The notes under the pieces were generated by a model. It was not told where the DNA came from, made no database searches, and worked only from the letters and a program-made list of their open reading frames with translations. From contig NZ_JBELDZ010000013.1 in the NCBI RefSeq assembly GCF_042094015.1, forward strand, positions 1 to 43,011: a DNA stretch of 43,011 bases, given 5' to 3'. Below, piece by piece: positions 26,377-33,884 of this stretch; the first letter of the stretch is position 1; each line of letters starts with the position of its first letter. The stretch is from Aurantibacter sp042094015. Lineage in GTDB: Bacteria > Bacteroidota > Bacteroidia > Flavobacteriales > Flavobacteriaceae. Both the position numbers and the translations under genes were made by a program.

Positions 26377-27270
26377 TTGAATACTAACGTTTTAAAAGAA
26401 GTGAAACCTTCAATTATTTCAGATTTTAAAGAAATCACTAAAATGCGTTTAGCATTAAGTGTTGTTTTTTCATCTGTAGCAGGATATTTTTTAGGTGCAG
26501 AAGCAATTAATTGGACTACGGTTTTGTTATTAAGTTTAGGAGGCTATTTTATGGTTGGAGCAAGTAATGCATTTAATCAAATTATAGAAAAAGATTTAGA
26601 CGCGTTAATGAATCGTACAAAAAATCGACCAATTCCTGCGGGAAGAATGTCGGTTACATCTGCATTTGTAATTGCTACAGTTTTTACTTTATTAGGTTTA
26701 ATAATTCTTTATAATATAAATAAGCAAACAGCCTTATTTGGTGCAATTTCAATCTTTTTATATACTTGTGCATATACGCCATTAAAAACAAAAACACCTT
26801 TGGCTGTTTTTGTAGGTGCAATTCCGGGCGCAATTCCATTTATGTTAGGTTGGGTTGCGGCTACAGATAATTTTGGTATTGAGCCAGGTACTTTATTTGC
26901 TTTGCAATTTTTTTGGCAATTCCCACATTTTTGGGCAATAGGTTGGTTTTTATTTGAAGATTATAAACGTGGCGGCTTTTTTATGTTGCCAACAGGAAAA
27001 CAAGATAAAGGTACTGCGGTGCAAGTTATAATGTATACAATTTGGACTATTTTAGTTTCTATTGTCCCTGTGTTTGGAGTTACAGGAGAACTTAAGTTAA
27101 CTATAATAGCTGCAATAATTGTCTTTTTACTAGGATTAGTTATGTTGTATTACGCTTTAAGATTATTTAAAGAGCGAAGTGTTAAAGCAGCTAGACAATT
27201 AATGTTAGCAAGTGTTATTTATATTTCATTAATACAAATTGTTTACGTTTTAGATAAATTTATAAGATAA
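26377..27270 (+). CDS. ctaB: Heme O synthase (protoheme IX farnesyltransferase)
   Basis: This enzyme attaches a farnesyl tail to heme B, giving heme O, the precursor of heme A for the aa3 oxidase. The protein has about eight to nine membrane segments and both UbiA-family Asp-rich motifs: NAFNQIIEKDLDALMNRTKNRP (in two overlapping stretches) near residue 65 and YKRGGFFMLP near 200. I choose TTG 26377, giving 297 residues starting MNTNVLKEVKPSI; GTG 26401 (289 residues) is the alternative. The frame opens further upstream to GTG 26311, but that codon is in the preceding terminator hairpin and before the -7 element. The cox3 gene starts 2 bases after its stop. Confidence 0.92.
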   Translation: MNTNVLKEVKPSIISDFKEITKMRLALSVVFSSVAGYFLGAEAINWTTVLLLSLGGYFMVGASNAFNQIIEKDLDALMNRTKNRPIPAGRMSVTSAFVIATVFTLLGLIILYNINKQTALFGAISIFLYTCAYTPLKTKTPLAVFVGAIPGAIPFMLGWVAATDNFGIEPGTLFALQFFWQFPHFWAIGWFLFEDYKRGGFFMLPTGKQDKGTAVQVIMYTIWTILVSIVPVFGVTGELKLTIIAAIIVFLLGLVMLYYALRLFKERSVKAARQLMLASVIYISLIQIVYVLDKFIR

Positions 27271-27272
27271 TC

Positions 27273-27854
27273 ATGGATTTAACAGAAGGAACATTACAAG
27301 AGAAAACAAATAGATCAAAAAAAATGATGATGTACTTTGGTATAGCATCTTTAATTATGTCTTTTGGAGGATTAACAAGTGCTTTTATAGTAAGTAGTTC
27401 TAGACCAGATTGGTTAGTAGATTTTAAAATGCCAACAGCTTTTATAATTAGTGTATTTGTAATTTTAGCAAGTAGTATTACATTATTTGTAGCAAGACAA
27501 GGATTAAAACAAGGCAATAAAAATTTAACAACCACTATGTTGTTACTTACTTTTGCTTTGGGAATTTACTTTGTAATAAATCAATTTAACGGATTCTCTG
27601 AAATTATTGAGATGGGTTATAACTTTACTGGTCCAACTAGTAATGTTACAATGTCTTATATCTATTTAATAGCTATGGTGCATATTGCACACGTTGTAGC
27701 AGGATTAATTTGTTTGTTAGTTGTAATTTATAATCATTTTAAACAAAAGTATACGGCAGATGAAATGACTGGCTTTGAAGTCGCTGCTATTTTTTGGCAT
27801 TTTGTAGATATACTTTGGGTTTACCTATTTTTGTTTTTATATTTTATGGCTTAA
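27273..27854 (+). CDS. Cytochrome c oxidase subunit III (short paralogue)
   Basis: The 193-residue membrane protein has five hydrophobic segments and the subunit III end motif FEVAAIFWHFVDILWVYLF, where the WHFVD element is characteristic. AMVHIAHVVAGLICLL is the preceding helix. It stabilises subunit I and contributes to proton-uptake stability rather than carrying metals. It follows ctaB by 2 bases, so the two are coupled. A second subunit III lies 138 bases downstream; whether both enter the same oxidase or serve two oxidases cannot be told from sequence. Confidence 0.93.
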   Translation: MDLTEGTLQEKTNRSKKMMMYFGIASLIMSFGGLTSAFIVSSSRPDWLVDFKMPTAFIISVFVILASSITLFVARQGLKQGNKNLTTTMLLLTFALGIYFVINQFNGFSEIIEMGYNFTGPTSNVTMSYIYLIAMVHIAHVVAGLICLLVVIYNHFKQKYTADEMTGFEVAAIFWHFVDILWVYLFLFLYFMA

Positions 27855-27957
27855 TAGCTACCGCTTAAAAATTGAGATATACCTTTAATTACGCGTAGTT
27901 TTTAACACAATTTTAAAAATTACGATTCTATGTTTCTTTTGAAAAATAAAATGATTA

Positions 27958-27965
27958 TTTTTGTT
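27958..27965 (+). promoter_or_regulatory. Possible Bacteroidota -7 element for the long cox3
   Basis: TATTTTTG matches TAnnTTTG, 27 bases before the ATG at 27993. A TTTG at 27940-27943 lies upstream but only 14 bases away, shorter than usual -33 spacing. The 138-base gap to the previous gene holds no other feature I can support. Confidence 0.5.
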
Positions 27966-27992
27966 AAATATTCACGAACCAATTAACGATAT

Positions 27993-28988
27993 ATGAGTAC
28001 TACAGTTGCAACTGCTGGAACAGAAGGGAAGACTTGGTCTGGAGGAAATGAACCTCTAAGAGCTAGTTATGGTAAAATGATGATGTGGTTTTTCATTCTT
28101 TCTGATGCTTTAACGTTTTCAGGCTTTTTAGCCGCTTACGGATTTTCAAGATTTAAATTTATTAAAGAATGGCCAATAGCCGATGAGGTGTTTACGCACA
28201 TACCATTCTTTCATGGGAATTTCCCAATGATTTATGTTGCGTTTATGACGTTTGTATTAATTATGTCTTCTGTAACTATGGTATTAGCAGTAGATGCAGG
28301 ACATCACTTAAAACAACAAAAAGTTGCTGTTTATATGTTCTTAACCATTATTGGTGGGATTATATTTGTTGGTTCTCAAGGTTGGGAATGGGCAACATTT
28401 ATAAAAGGAGAATATGGAGCTATACAAACTAAAGGTGGAAATATCTTACAGTTTGTTGAAGAAGTAGAAGTTGATGGTAAAAAAGATTTTAAGCGTATAG
28501 CTATTTCAGATTTTACTACTGCAGCTGCTACAGAACGTGTACAACACGAAAATAAAAATGGACTTTGGTTTGTTGGCGAAGGATCTTTACCAGAATTTCA
28601 AATGTCTGATGTTGTTGAGGGAATAAAATCTCATCCAAATGTTTACGTTCGTACTCAAGAAATAAAAGATGGTAAAAAACTAGTTTTATCTCGCGAGGCT
28701 TCTGTAGAAACCATAACTAAAAATGGAGTTCGTACTGTTCACGGTGCTAATTTGGAAGTTAATGAATATGGTTCGCCTTTATTTGGAGATTTCTTTTTCT
28801 TTATTACTGGTTTTCACGGATTTCACGTTTTTTCTGGAATTATAATTAATATCATTATTTTCTTTAATGTTGTTATTGGAACTTATGAAAGACGTAAGAG
28901 TTACGAAATGGTTGAAAAAGTTGGTCTTTACTGGCACTTTGTAGATTTAGTTTGGGTATTTGTATTTACATTCTTCTACTTAGTATAA
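27993..28988 (+). CDS. Cytochrome c oxidase subunit III (long form with an insertion)
   Basis: The 331-residue subunit III paralogue has hydrophobic segments at about 29-48, 78-98, 109-126, 262-290 and 305-330, with the family end VGLYWHFVDLVWVFVFTF. Residues 138-260 form a hydrophilic insertion between the third and fourth segments; it holds FVEEVEVDGKKDFKRIAISD and the segment EGIKSHPNVYVRTQEIKDGK, both charged. Without it, the protein is about 210 residues, close to the short paralogue. FFITGFHGFHVFSG precedes the final helices. The insertion is probably an extra soluble domain; its function is unknown. It precedes a subunit IV gene by 54 bases. Confidence 0.92.
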   Translation: MSTTVATAGTEGKTWSGGNEPLRASYGKMMMWFFILSDALTFSGFLAAYGFSRFKFIKEWPIADEVFTHIPFFHGNFPMIYVAFMTFVLIMSSVTMVLAVDAGHHLKQQKVAVYMFLTIIGGIIFVGSQGWEWATFIKGEYGAIQTKGGNILQFVEEVEVDGKKDFKRIAISDFTTAAATERVQHENKNGLWFVGEGSLPEFQMSDVVEGIKSHPNVYVRTQEIKDGKKLVLSREASVETITKNGVRTVHGANLEVNEYGSPLFGDFFFFITGFHGFHVFSGIIINIIIFFNVVIGTYERRKSYEMVEKVGLYWHFVDLVWVFVFTFFYLV

Positions 28989-29042
28989 TTAAAAATTATT
29001 TTCATTTCGATTATTAATGTCGGAATCTAAAAAGCATATAAA

Positions 29043-29423
29043 ATGGCACACGAACATAAATTAGCAATATTTAGAGGATTATTGAAATTCAAATCTAACA
29101 CTCAAAAAATTTGGGGTGTATTAATCTTCTTATCTTTAATTACAGCAGTAGAAGTTGTTTTAGGTATTTACAAGCCAGAATCTTTAGAAGGTCAAATTTT
29201 AGGGATGAAAGGTTTAAATTGGATATTTATTATCTTAACATTAGTAAAAGCTTACTACATTACTTGGGATTTTATGCATATGCGTGATGAAACTGTTGGA
29301 TTAAGACGTGCAGTTGTTTGGACAGGGATTTTCTTAATCTGTTACTTAATATTCATATTATTACAAGAAGGTGGATATGTTTTTAATGTTTATCAAGACG
29401 GTTTTATTAAGAGAGATTTTTAA
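29043..29423 (+). CDS. Cytochrome c oxidase subunit IV (caa3-type family)
   Basis: A 126-residue protein with three membrane segments (about 22-42, 56-74 and 90-108). Its His-rich start MAHEHKLAIFRG and the loop YYITWDFMHMRDETVGLRR match small subunit IV proteins of bacterial heme-copper oxidases. It adds no metals. It follows the long subunit III and is closed by a hairpin terminator. Confidence 0.88.
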   Translation: MAHEHKLAIFRGLLKFKSNTQKIWGVLIFLSLITAVEVVLGIYKPESLEGQILGMKGLNWIFIILTLVKAYYITWDFMHMRDETVGLRRAVVWTGIFLICYLIFILLQEGGYVFNVYQDGFIKRDF

Positions 29424-29463
29424 ATAAAAAATATACTTATACTTAGGTGTAAAAATTAGAGTT

Positions 29464-29494
29464 AAAAAGGTGGTTTAATTAAGCCACCTTTTTT
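29464..29494 (+). terminator. Intrinsic terminator after the subunit IV gene
   Basis: A 10-bp stem (29464-29473 with 29484-29493), extended by a G-U and two A-U pairs, loop AATT. The 3' arm ends in T residues that merge with the next -7 element. Confidence 0.88.
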
Positions 29495-29501
29495 ATTTTT
29501 G
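29494..29501 (+). promoter_or_regulatory. Possible Bacteroidota -7 element very close to the next ATG
   Basis: TATTTTTG matches TAnnTTTG and overlaps the terminator T-run. Transcription would begin at about 29507, on top of the ATG at 29506, so either the mRNA is leaderless or the match is chance. Confidence 0.4.
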
Positions 29502-29505
29502 TACT

Positions 29506-30216
29506 ATGCAAAAAAAAACTATTAAACGTAATCTTGTTTTAGGAATTTTATTCTTTCTTCCTGTCACTTTTTTATTGTTTTTATATCCGGCAAAACATAA
29601 TTATATACCTCTGGAGATTGTAAAGACAGATGTTTTAGATGTAACAAATTTACTTTCAAATAAAGATGACTCAGTTCAGTTAAAAGATAATATTACCGTT
29701 TTAAATTTTATTGGTAATAATCCCGAAAATTATATTACTGAAGCCTCTAATCTTAAAGAGTTAGTTTACGATAAATTTACAGGTTTTAAAAAGTTTCAAA
29801 TTGTAACGTTAGTTCCAGTTGAAGCAAAAGAAAAAGCAGAACGCTTACGTAAAGAATTAACTAAGTACAAACCTTTAGAGTACTGGAAGTTTGTTTATGC
29901 ATCTCAAGAAGATATAAATAAGTTATTTAGTACATTGAGAACTTCTAAATATTTAAATTTTGAAGGTTTTGTGAGCGAAGTTTATGTTATTGATAAAGAG
30001 TTAAATCAACGTGGTAGATTAGATGATAGATCTAAAGTTGAAATAAAAAAAGAAGCTCAGGTTTATCCATTAACATCTTATAATATGTCTGAAGTTGCTG
30101 TGCTTAAAAATAAAATGAGCGAAGATGTTAGAGTTATTTTTACAGAATATAGACAAAAACGTAAAGGAGAGTTTAATTCAACAACACGAAGAGCAGACGA
30201 TTTAAAAGCGAATTAA
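29506..30216 (+). CDS. Membrane-anchored SCO/thioredoxin-like protein without a copper motif
   Basis: This 236-residue protein has one N-terminal membrane anchor (about 9-25) and a soluble periplasmic part. Lined up by eye with the SCO protein encoded next, it keeps the same order of elements: a core strand (ITVLNFIGN against VYIVEFFFT), a second strand (FQIVTLVPVEAKEKAERLRK against ASFSIMPETDTPEVLKTY), a Trp-containing segment (EYWKFVYASQEDINKLF against NWHMLTGKSKYEVYDL), a strand-turn EVYVIDKELNQRGRLDD against DFALVDKQGYLRSRKDN, and a closing helix. The CxxxC copper site is missing: the protein has no Cys. I infer a degenerate SCO-fold partner in oxidase assembly. A plain hypothetical protein is the alternative. 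It ends 2 bases before SCO. Confidence 0.6.
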   Translation: MQKKTIKRNLVLGILFFLPVTFLLFLYPAKHNYIPLEIVKTDVLDVTNLLSNKDDSVQLKDNITVLNFIGNNPENYITEASNLKELVYDKFTGFKKFQIVTLVPVEAKEKAERLRKELTKYKPLEYWKFVYASQEDINKLFSTLRTSKYLNFEGFVSEVYVIDKELNQRGRLDDRSKVEIKKEAQVYPLTSYNMSEVAVLKNKMSEDVRVIFTEYRQKRKGEFNSTTRRADDLKAN

Positions 30217-30218
30217 TT

Positions 30219-30965
30219 ATGAAAAAATCTAACTATTCTTACATTGGTATAGCGTTTATTATTTTGCTTTTTGGAATTATTTTTGTCCCTAAAATTGTAG
30301 ATCGTATAAAAAACAAAGACGTTACTAGAGATGGCTCTAGAAGTTTCGATGTCTCTAAAGAAACGTTTACTAAAGTAGCTTCAGATTTAGAGTATTTAGT
30401 AATAAATGGTAATCGTAAAAAAGTTCCAGAATTTAGTTTTATAGATCAAAATGGTAAGACGATAACTAATAAAGATTATTTAGGTAAAGTTTATATTGTA
30501 GAATTTTTCTTTACTACGTGTCCTACAATTTGCCCAAGGATGAATCGTAACCTAGTTTCTATTCAAGATAAATTAAAAGATTTAAACGAGTTTAAAGATT
30601 TTGGAGTTGCGTCTTTTTCTATAATGCCAGAAACAGATACGCCAGAAGTTTTAAAAACCTATGCAGACAACTATGGAGTAGAAAATCCTAATTGGCATAT
30701 GTTAACCGGGAAATCTAAATACGAAGTTTATGATTTGTCTAATGTAGGGTTTAATATTTTTGTAGATACAGAAAATTTTGAACATTCAGGAGATTTTGCT
30801 TTAGTAGATAAACAAGGTTATTTAAGGTCTCGAAAAGACAATTTTGGTAATCCTAAAATATTTTATAAAGGGATAATATCAGAACAAGAAAAAATAGACG
30901 AAGACGGAAACGAGCAAGAAATAACAATGCTTGTTGAGGATATAAAAAGTTTACTAAAAGAATAA
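30219..30965 (+). CDS. SCO1/SenC-family copper chaperone
   Basis: SCO proteins deliver copper to the CuA site of oxidase subunit II. The 248-residue protein has one membrane anchor (about 6-23) and a thioredoxin fold. The copper ligands are Cys101 and Cys105 (TTCPTICPR, CxxxC) and His189 (NFEHSGDF). MNRNLVSIQDKLK, FSIMPETDTPEVL and ALVDKQGYLRSR are family motifs. It starts 2 bases after the preceding SCO-like gene, which argues for shared function. CuA residues in the subunit II encoded at 6091-7170 are the presumed target. Confidence 0.93.
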   Translation: MKKSNYSYIGIAFIILLFGIIFVPKIVDRIKNKDVTRDGSRSFDVSKETFTKVASDLEYLVINGNRKKVPEFSFIDQNGKTITNKDYLGKVYIVEFFFTTCPTICPRMNRNLVSIQDKLKDLNEFKDFGVASFSIMPETDTPEVLKTYADNYGVENPNWHMLTGKSKYEVYDLSNVGFNIFVDTENFEHSGDFALVDKQGYLRSRKDNFGNPKIFYKGIISEQEKIDEDGNEQEITMLVEDIKSLLKE

Positions 30966-30978
30966 ATAATTGATGTCT

Positions 30979-31001
30979 GGTTTACGCAGTCTAAACCTTT
31001 T
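30979..31001 (+). terminator. Weak hairpin after the SCO gene
   Basis: A 6-bp stem GGTTTA/TAAACC (30979-30984 with 30992-30997), loop of 7, then four T residues. It may attenuate but is not a strong terminator. Confidence 0.4.
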
Positions 31002-31043
31002 AATAAAATTTAGGAAAGTTTAATAACTATTAAAAACTTAATA

Positions 31044-31583
31044 ATGGAAAACATAAAAAACGAACAAAAATATAATAAATGGATTGTAGCACTTTCAGTT
31101 ATTATACCATTAGCAGTAGCACTGCTATTTAGAGTTAATCTTAAAGATTTAGGTTTTGATGTTGTACCACTAACTTTTTTGCCGCCAATTTACGCAACCG
31201 TAAATGGTTTAACAGCTATAATTTTAGTTTTAGCTGTAATGGCAATAAAAAAAGGTAATAGAGTTTTACATGAGCGCTTAGTTAAAGTCGCTATAGCGTT
31301 GTCTATTTCTTTTTTATTAATGTATATCGCTTATCACATGACAAGTGATTCTACTAAGTTTTTGGGAGAAGGATTAATTAAATATGTGTATTACTTTATT
31401 TTAATTACACATATTGTTTTGTCAATAGCAGTTATTCCATTCGTGTTAATCACATTTGTTCGTGGAATAACTAATAACATAGAAGGTCATAAAAAAATAG
31501 CAAAAATAACATTTCCTTTATGGTTGTATGTTGCTATTACAGGAGTTGTGGTTTATATAATGATTTCACCTTATTACGTGTAA
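31044..31583 (+). CDS. DUF420-family membrane protein (CtaM-like)
   Basis: The 179-residue protein has five hydrophobic segments (about 14-31, 48-68, 80-99, 111-131 and 149-173). PLTFLPPIYATVNGLTAI and HERLVKVAIALSISFLLMY are typical of DUF420. The family includes Staphylococcus CtaM, needed for maturation of a heme-copper oxidase. Position after SCO and the subunit III/IV genes supports an assembly role here; that is inference from context. Confidence 0.85.
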   Translation: MENIKNEQKYNKWIVALSVIIPLAVALLFRVNLKDLGFDVVPLTFLPPIYATVNGLTAIILVLAVMAIKKGNRVLHERLVKVAIALSISFLLMYIAYHMTSDSTKFLGEGLIKYVYYFILITHIVLSIAVIPFVLITFVRGITNNIEGHKKIAKITFPLWLYVAITGVVVYIMISPYYV

Positions 31584-31639
31584 AACTAGAAATTCTATTT
31601 TTTTAATGTCTATTCGGGTGCATTCTAGAACTATGTCTT

Positions 31640-31858
31640 ATGAATAATAAATTAATACTTTTTGTTACAGTTTTACTTTTTACTCTTAAAAGTAGTGCGC
31701 AATGCGCTATGTGTAGAGCTGTACTAGAAAGCGAAGAGGGACAGTCTACCGCAAAGGGAATAAACGATGGTATTGTTTATTTAATGATAATACCTTATGT
31801 GTTATTTTTTGGATTTGCTTATTTTATGTACAAAAAGTATAATAAGAAGTCTAATTAA
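31640..31858 (+). CDS. Small membrane protein with an N-terminal CxxC motif
   Basis: This 72-residue protein begins with a signal sequence (about 1-20, ending KSSAQ). If cleaved there, the mature protein starts CAMC, with Cys21 and Cys24. A linker rich in Glu, Gly and Ser (RAVLESEEGQSTAKGINDG) leads to one membrane segment (about 47-64) and a basic tail (KKYNKKSN). I do not recognise a named family. Position at the end of the oxidase assembly genes, and a CxxC at the periplasmic face, suggest a metal-binding or redox helper. This is inference; sequence alone does not show it. Confidence 0.7.
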   Translation: MNNKLILFVTVLLFTLKSSAQCAMCRAVLESEEGQSTAKGINDGIVYLMIIPYVLFFGFAYFMYKKYNKKSN

Positions 31859-31958
31859 ATTTTTTAACAAATTTTTGGTAAAAAGACTGTAACAAATTTA
31901 GTCCTTTGTAGTCTAATTGGTATTGATAGTAAAAAATCAATGCTAAAAACCACTAATT

Positions 31959-32660
31959 ATGCTAAAAATAAGTAAGCTTCACAAGTCTTATCCAATTGGA
32001 GATTCTAGTCTTCATGTATTAAAAGGGATTGATCTTTCTGTTGAAAGTGGAGAAATGGTTGCCATTATGGGGTCTTCTGGGTCAGGTAAATCTACACTAT
32101 TAAATATTATTGGTATGTTAGATGAAGCTGATGAAGGCGAATATGTTTTAGATAACGTCCCAATAGTTAATCTAACCGAAAAAAAGGCAGCTATTTATAG
32201 AAATAAATTTCTAGGATTTATTTTTCAATCTTTTAATTTGATAAATTATAAAAATGCAGTAGAAAATGTTGCACTTCCATTGTATTATCAAGGTTTAAAG
32301 AGAAAAGAGAGAATAGAAAAAGCAATGTTTCATTTAGGGAAAGTAGGTTTAGCAGATTGGGCTAAGCATTTGCCAAATGAATTATCTGGTGGACAAAAAC
32401 AACGTGTGGCCATTGCAAGAGCATTAGCAGCAAACCCTAAGTTATTATTGGCAGATGAGCCAACTGGAGCATTAGATACAAAAACCTCTCATGAAATTAT
32501 GGAGTTTATTCAATCTCTGAACGATGAAGGGAAAACCATACTTATGGTAACACATGAAGAAGATATCGCTAGTATGTGTAAGCGTATTGTTAGGTTAAAA
32601 GATGGTGTTATTATGGAAGATAAATTTGTAACCCAAGTAAGAGCCTCTCAATATGTTTGA
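31959..32660 (+). CDS. ABC transporter ATPase (MacB/LolD-type)
   Basis: The 233-residue nucleotide-binding protein has Walker A GSSGSGKST (38-46), signature LSGGQKQR (142-149), Walker B LLLADEP with Asp166 and Glu167, D-loop Asp173 and H-loop His199. FIFQSFNLINYKNAVENVALPL is the Q-loop region, characteristic of the MacB/LolD/FtsE group. It likely powers the two permeases that follow. The first permease starts 8 bases before its stop. The 100 bases upstream contain no convincing TAnnTTTG, so its promoter is not identified. Confidence 0.94.
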   Translation: MLKISKLHKSYPIGDSSLHVLKGIDLSVESGEMVAIMGSSGSGKSTLLNIIGMLDEADEGEYVLDNVPIVNLTEKKAAIYRNKFLGFIFQSFNLINYKNAVENVALPLYYQGLKRKERIEKAMFHLGKVGLADWAKHLPNELSGGQKQRVAIARALAANPKLLLADEPTGALDTKTSHEIMEFIQSLNDEGKTILMVTHEEDIASMCKRIVRLKDGVIMEDKFVTQVRASQYV

Positions 32661-33882
32661 TATAGATCTATGGCGAGAAATATTTCAGAGTATAAATAAA
32701 AATAGAACTAGAAGCTTGTTGTCTGGTTTTACGGTAGCATTTGCCATACTTTTATTTGTTATACTTTTTGGAATTGCAAATGGTTTGAAAAATACATTTG
32801 CAGAAGCATTTGTAGACGACGCGACTAATTCTATCTTTGTTTATACAGGCTTTACCACTAAAGCTCATAAAGGCTTACAAGCAGGTAGAAAGATTCAGCT
32901 TAAAAACGAAGACCAAGATTTTATTTTAGATGAATATGGTAATAAGGTACAATACATTACATCTAGAATATATAAAAATGTAAGCGCTTCATTCAAAAAT
33001 GAACAAAATAATTACCAATTAAGAGCGGTAAATCCAGATCATCAGTTTTTAGAAAAAACAAATGTAGTAACTGGTAGGTATATTAATCAATCAGATATTA
33101 TTAATAAAACAAAAGTAGTCGTTATAGGTCGTTTAGTCGATGAAGATTTGTTTCTAAAAACTACCCCATTAGGAAAGTATATAAATCTAAATGGAATACA
33201 ATATAAAGTAGTAGGAATTTTTGAAGATGATGGAGGTGATAATGAAGAACGTATGATTTATATGCCATTAACAACTGCTCAACAGATTTATGGTAATAAC
33301 GATTATGTGGATCAAATTAATCTAACCTATAATCCTGAGTTGGATTTTGATCAAGCTCTAGGGTTTTCAAGATCATTAACAGAGAAATTAAAAGATAGAT
33401 TTAGTGTTTCTCCAATAGATCAACGTGCTATTCGTGTTAGAAATTTAGCAAACGAATCTCAACAAGTTAATCAAATGACTGGTGCTTTAGGTGTTATAAT
33501 AGTTATTATTGGCTTCGGAACTTTAATTGCTGGAGTAGTTGGTATTAGTAATATAATGATTTTTATTGTTAAAGAACGTACCAAAGAGATTGGAGTTCGT
33601 AAGGCTTTAGGTGCTTCACCAAAATCTATTGTGTCTTTGATACTAATTGAGTCTATAATTATTACTACAATTGCTGGTTATATAGGCTTATTGTTAGGTG
33701 TTGGAGTTTTGGAATTGGTTACACCAGTTTTAAAAGAATATTTTATTAAGGATCCAGGCGTGAGTACTACATTGGTTATTTCTGCAACTATTACGTTAAT
33801 TATAGCAGGAACAATTGCTGGTTATTTACCTGCGAAAAAGGCCTCACAGATAAAACCTATTGTAGCACTAAGAGACGATTAA
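32653..33882 (+). CDS. ABC transporter permease, MacB/FtsX type (first)
   Basis: The 409-residue permease has an N-terminal membrane helix (about 20-46), a large periplasmic MacB-PCD domain (about 50-275), and three C-terminal helices (about 278-395) with the FtsX motif KERTKEIGVRKALGASPKS after the second helix. These mechanotransmission-type transporters act with a membrane fusion protein and TolC. It overlaps the ATPase gene by 8 bases and the next permease follows after 2 bases. MacB permeases with a fused ATPase are single genes; here the ATPase is separate. Confidence 0.93.
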   Translation: MFDIDLWREIFQSINKNRTRSLLSGFTVAFAILLFVILFGIANGLKNTFAEAFVDDATNSIFVYTGFTTKAHKGLQAGRKIQLKNEDQDFILDEYGNKVQYITSRIYKNVSASFKNEQNNYQLRAVNPDHQFLEKTNVVTGRYINQSDIINKTKVVVIGRLVDEDLFLKTTPLGKYINLNGIQYKVVGIFEDDGGDNEERMIYMPLTTAQQIYGNNDYVDQINLTYNPELDFDQALGFSRSLTEKLKDRFSVSPIDQRAIRVRNLANESQQVNQMTGALGVIIVIIGFGTLIAGVVGISNIMIFIVKERTKEIGVRKALGASPKSIVSLILIESIIITTIAGYIGLLLGVGVLELVTPVLKEYFIKDPGVSTTLVISATITLIIAGTIAGYLPAKKASQIKPIVALRDD

Positions 33883-33884
33883 TT

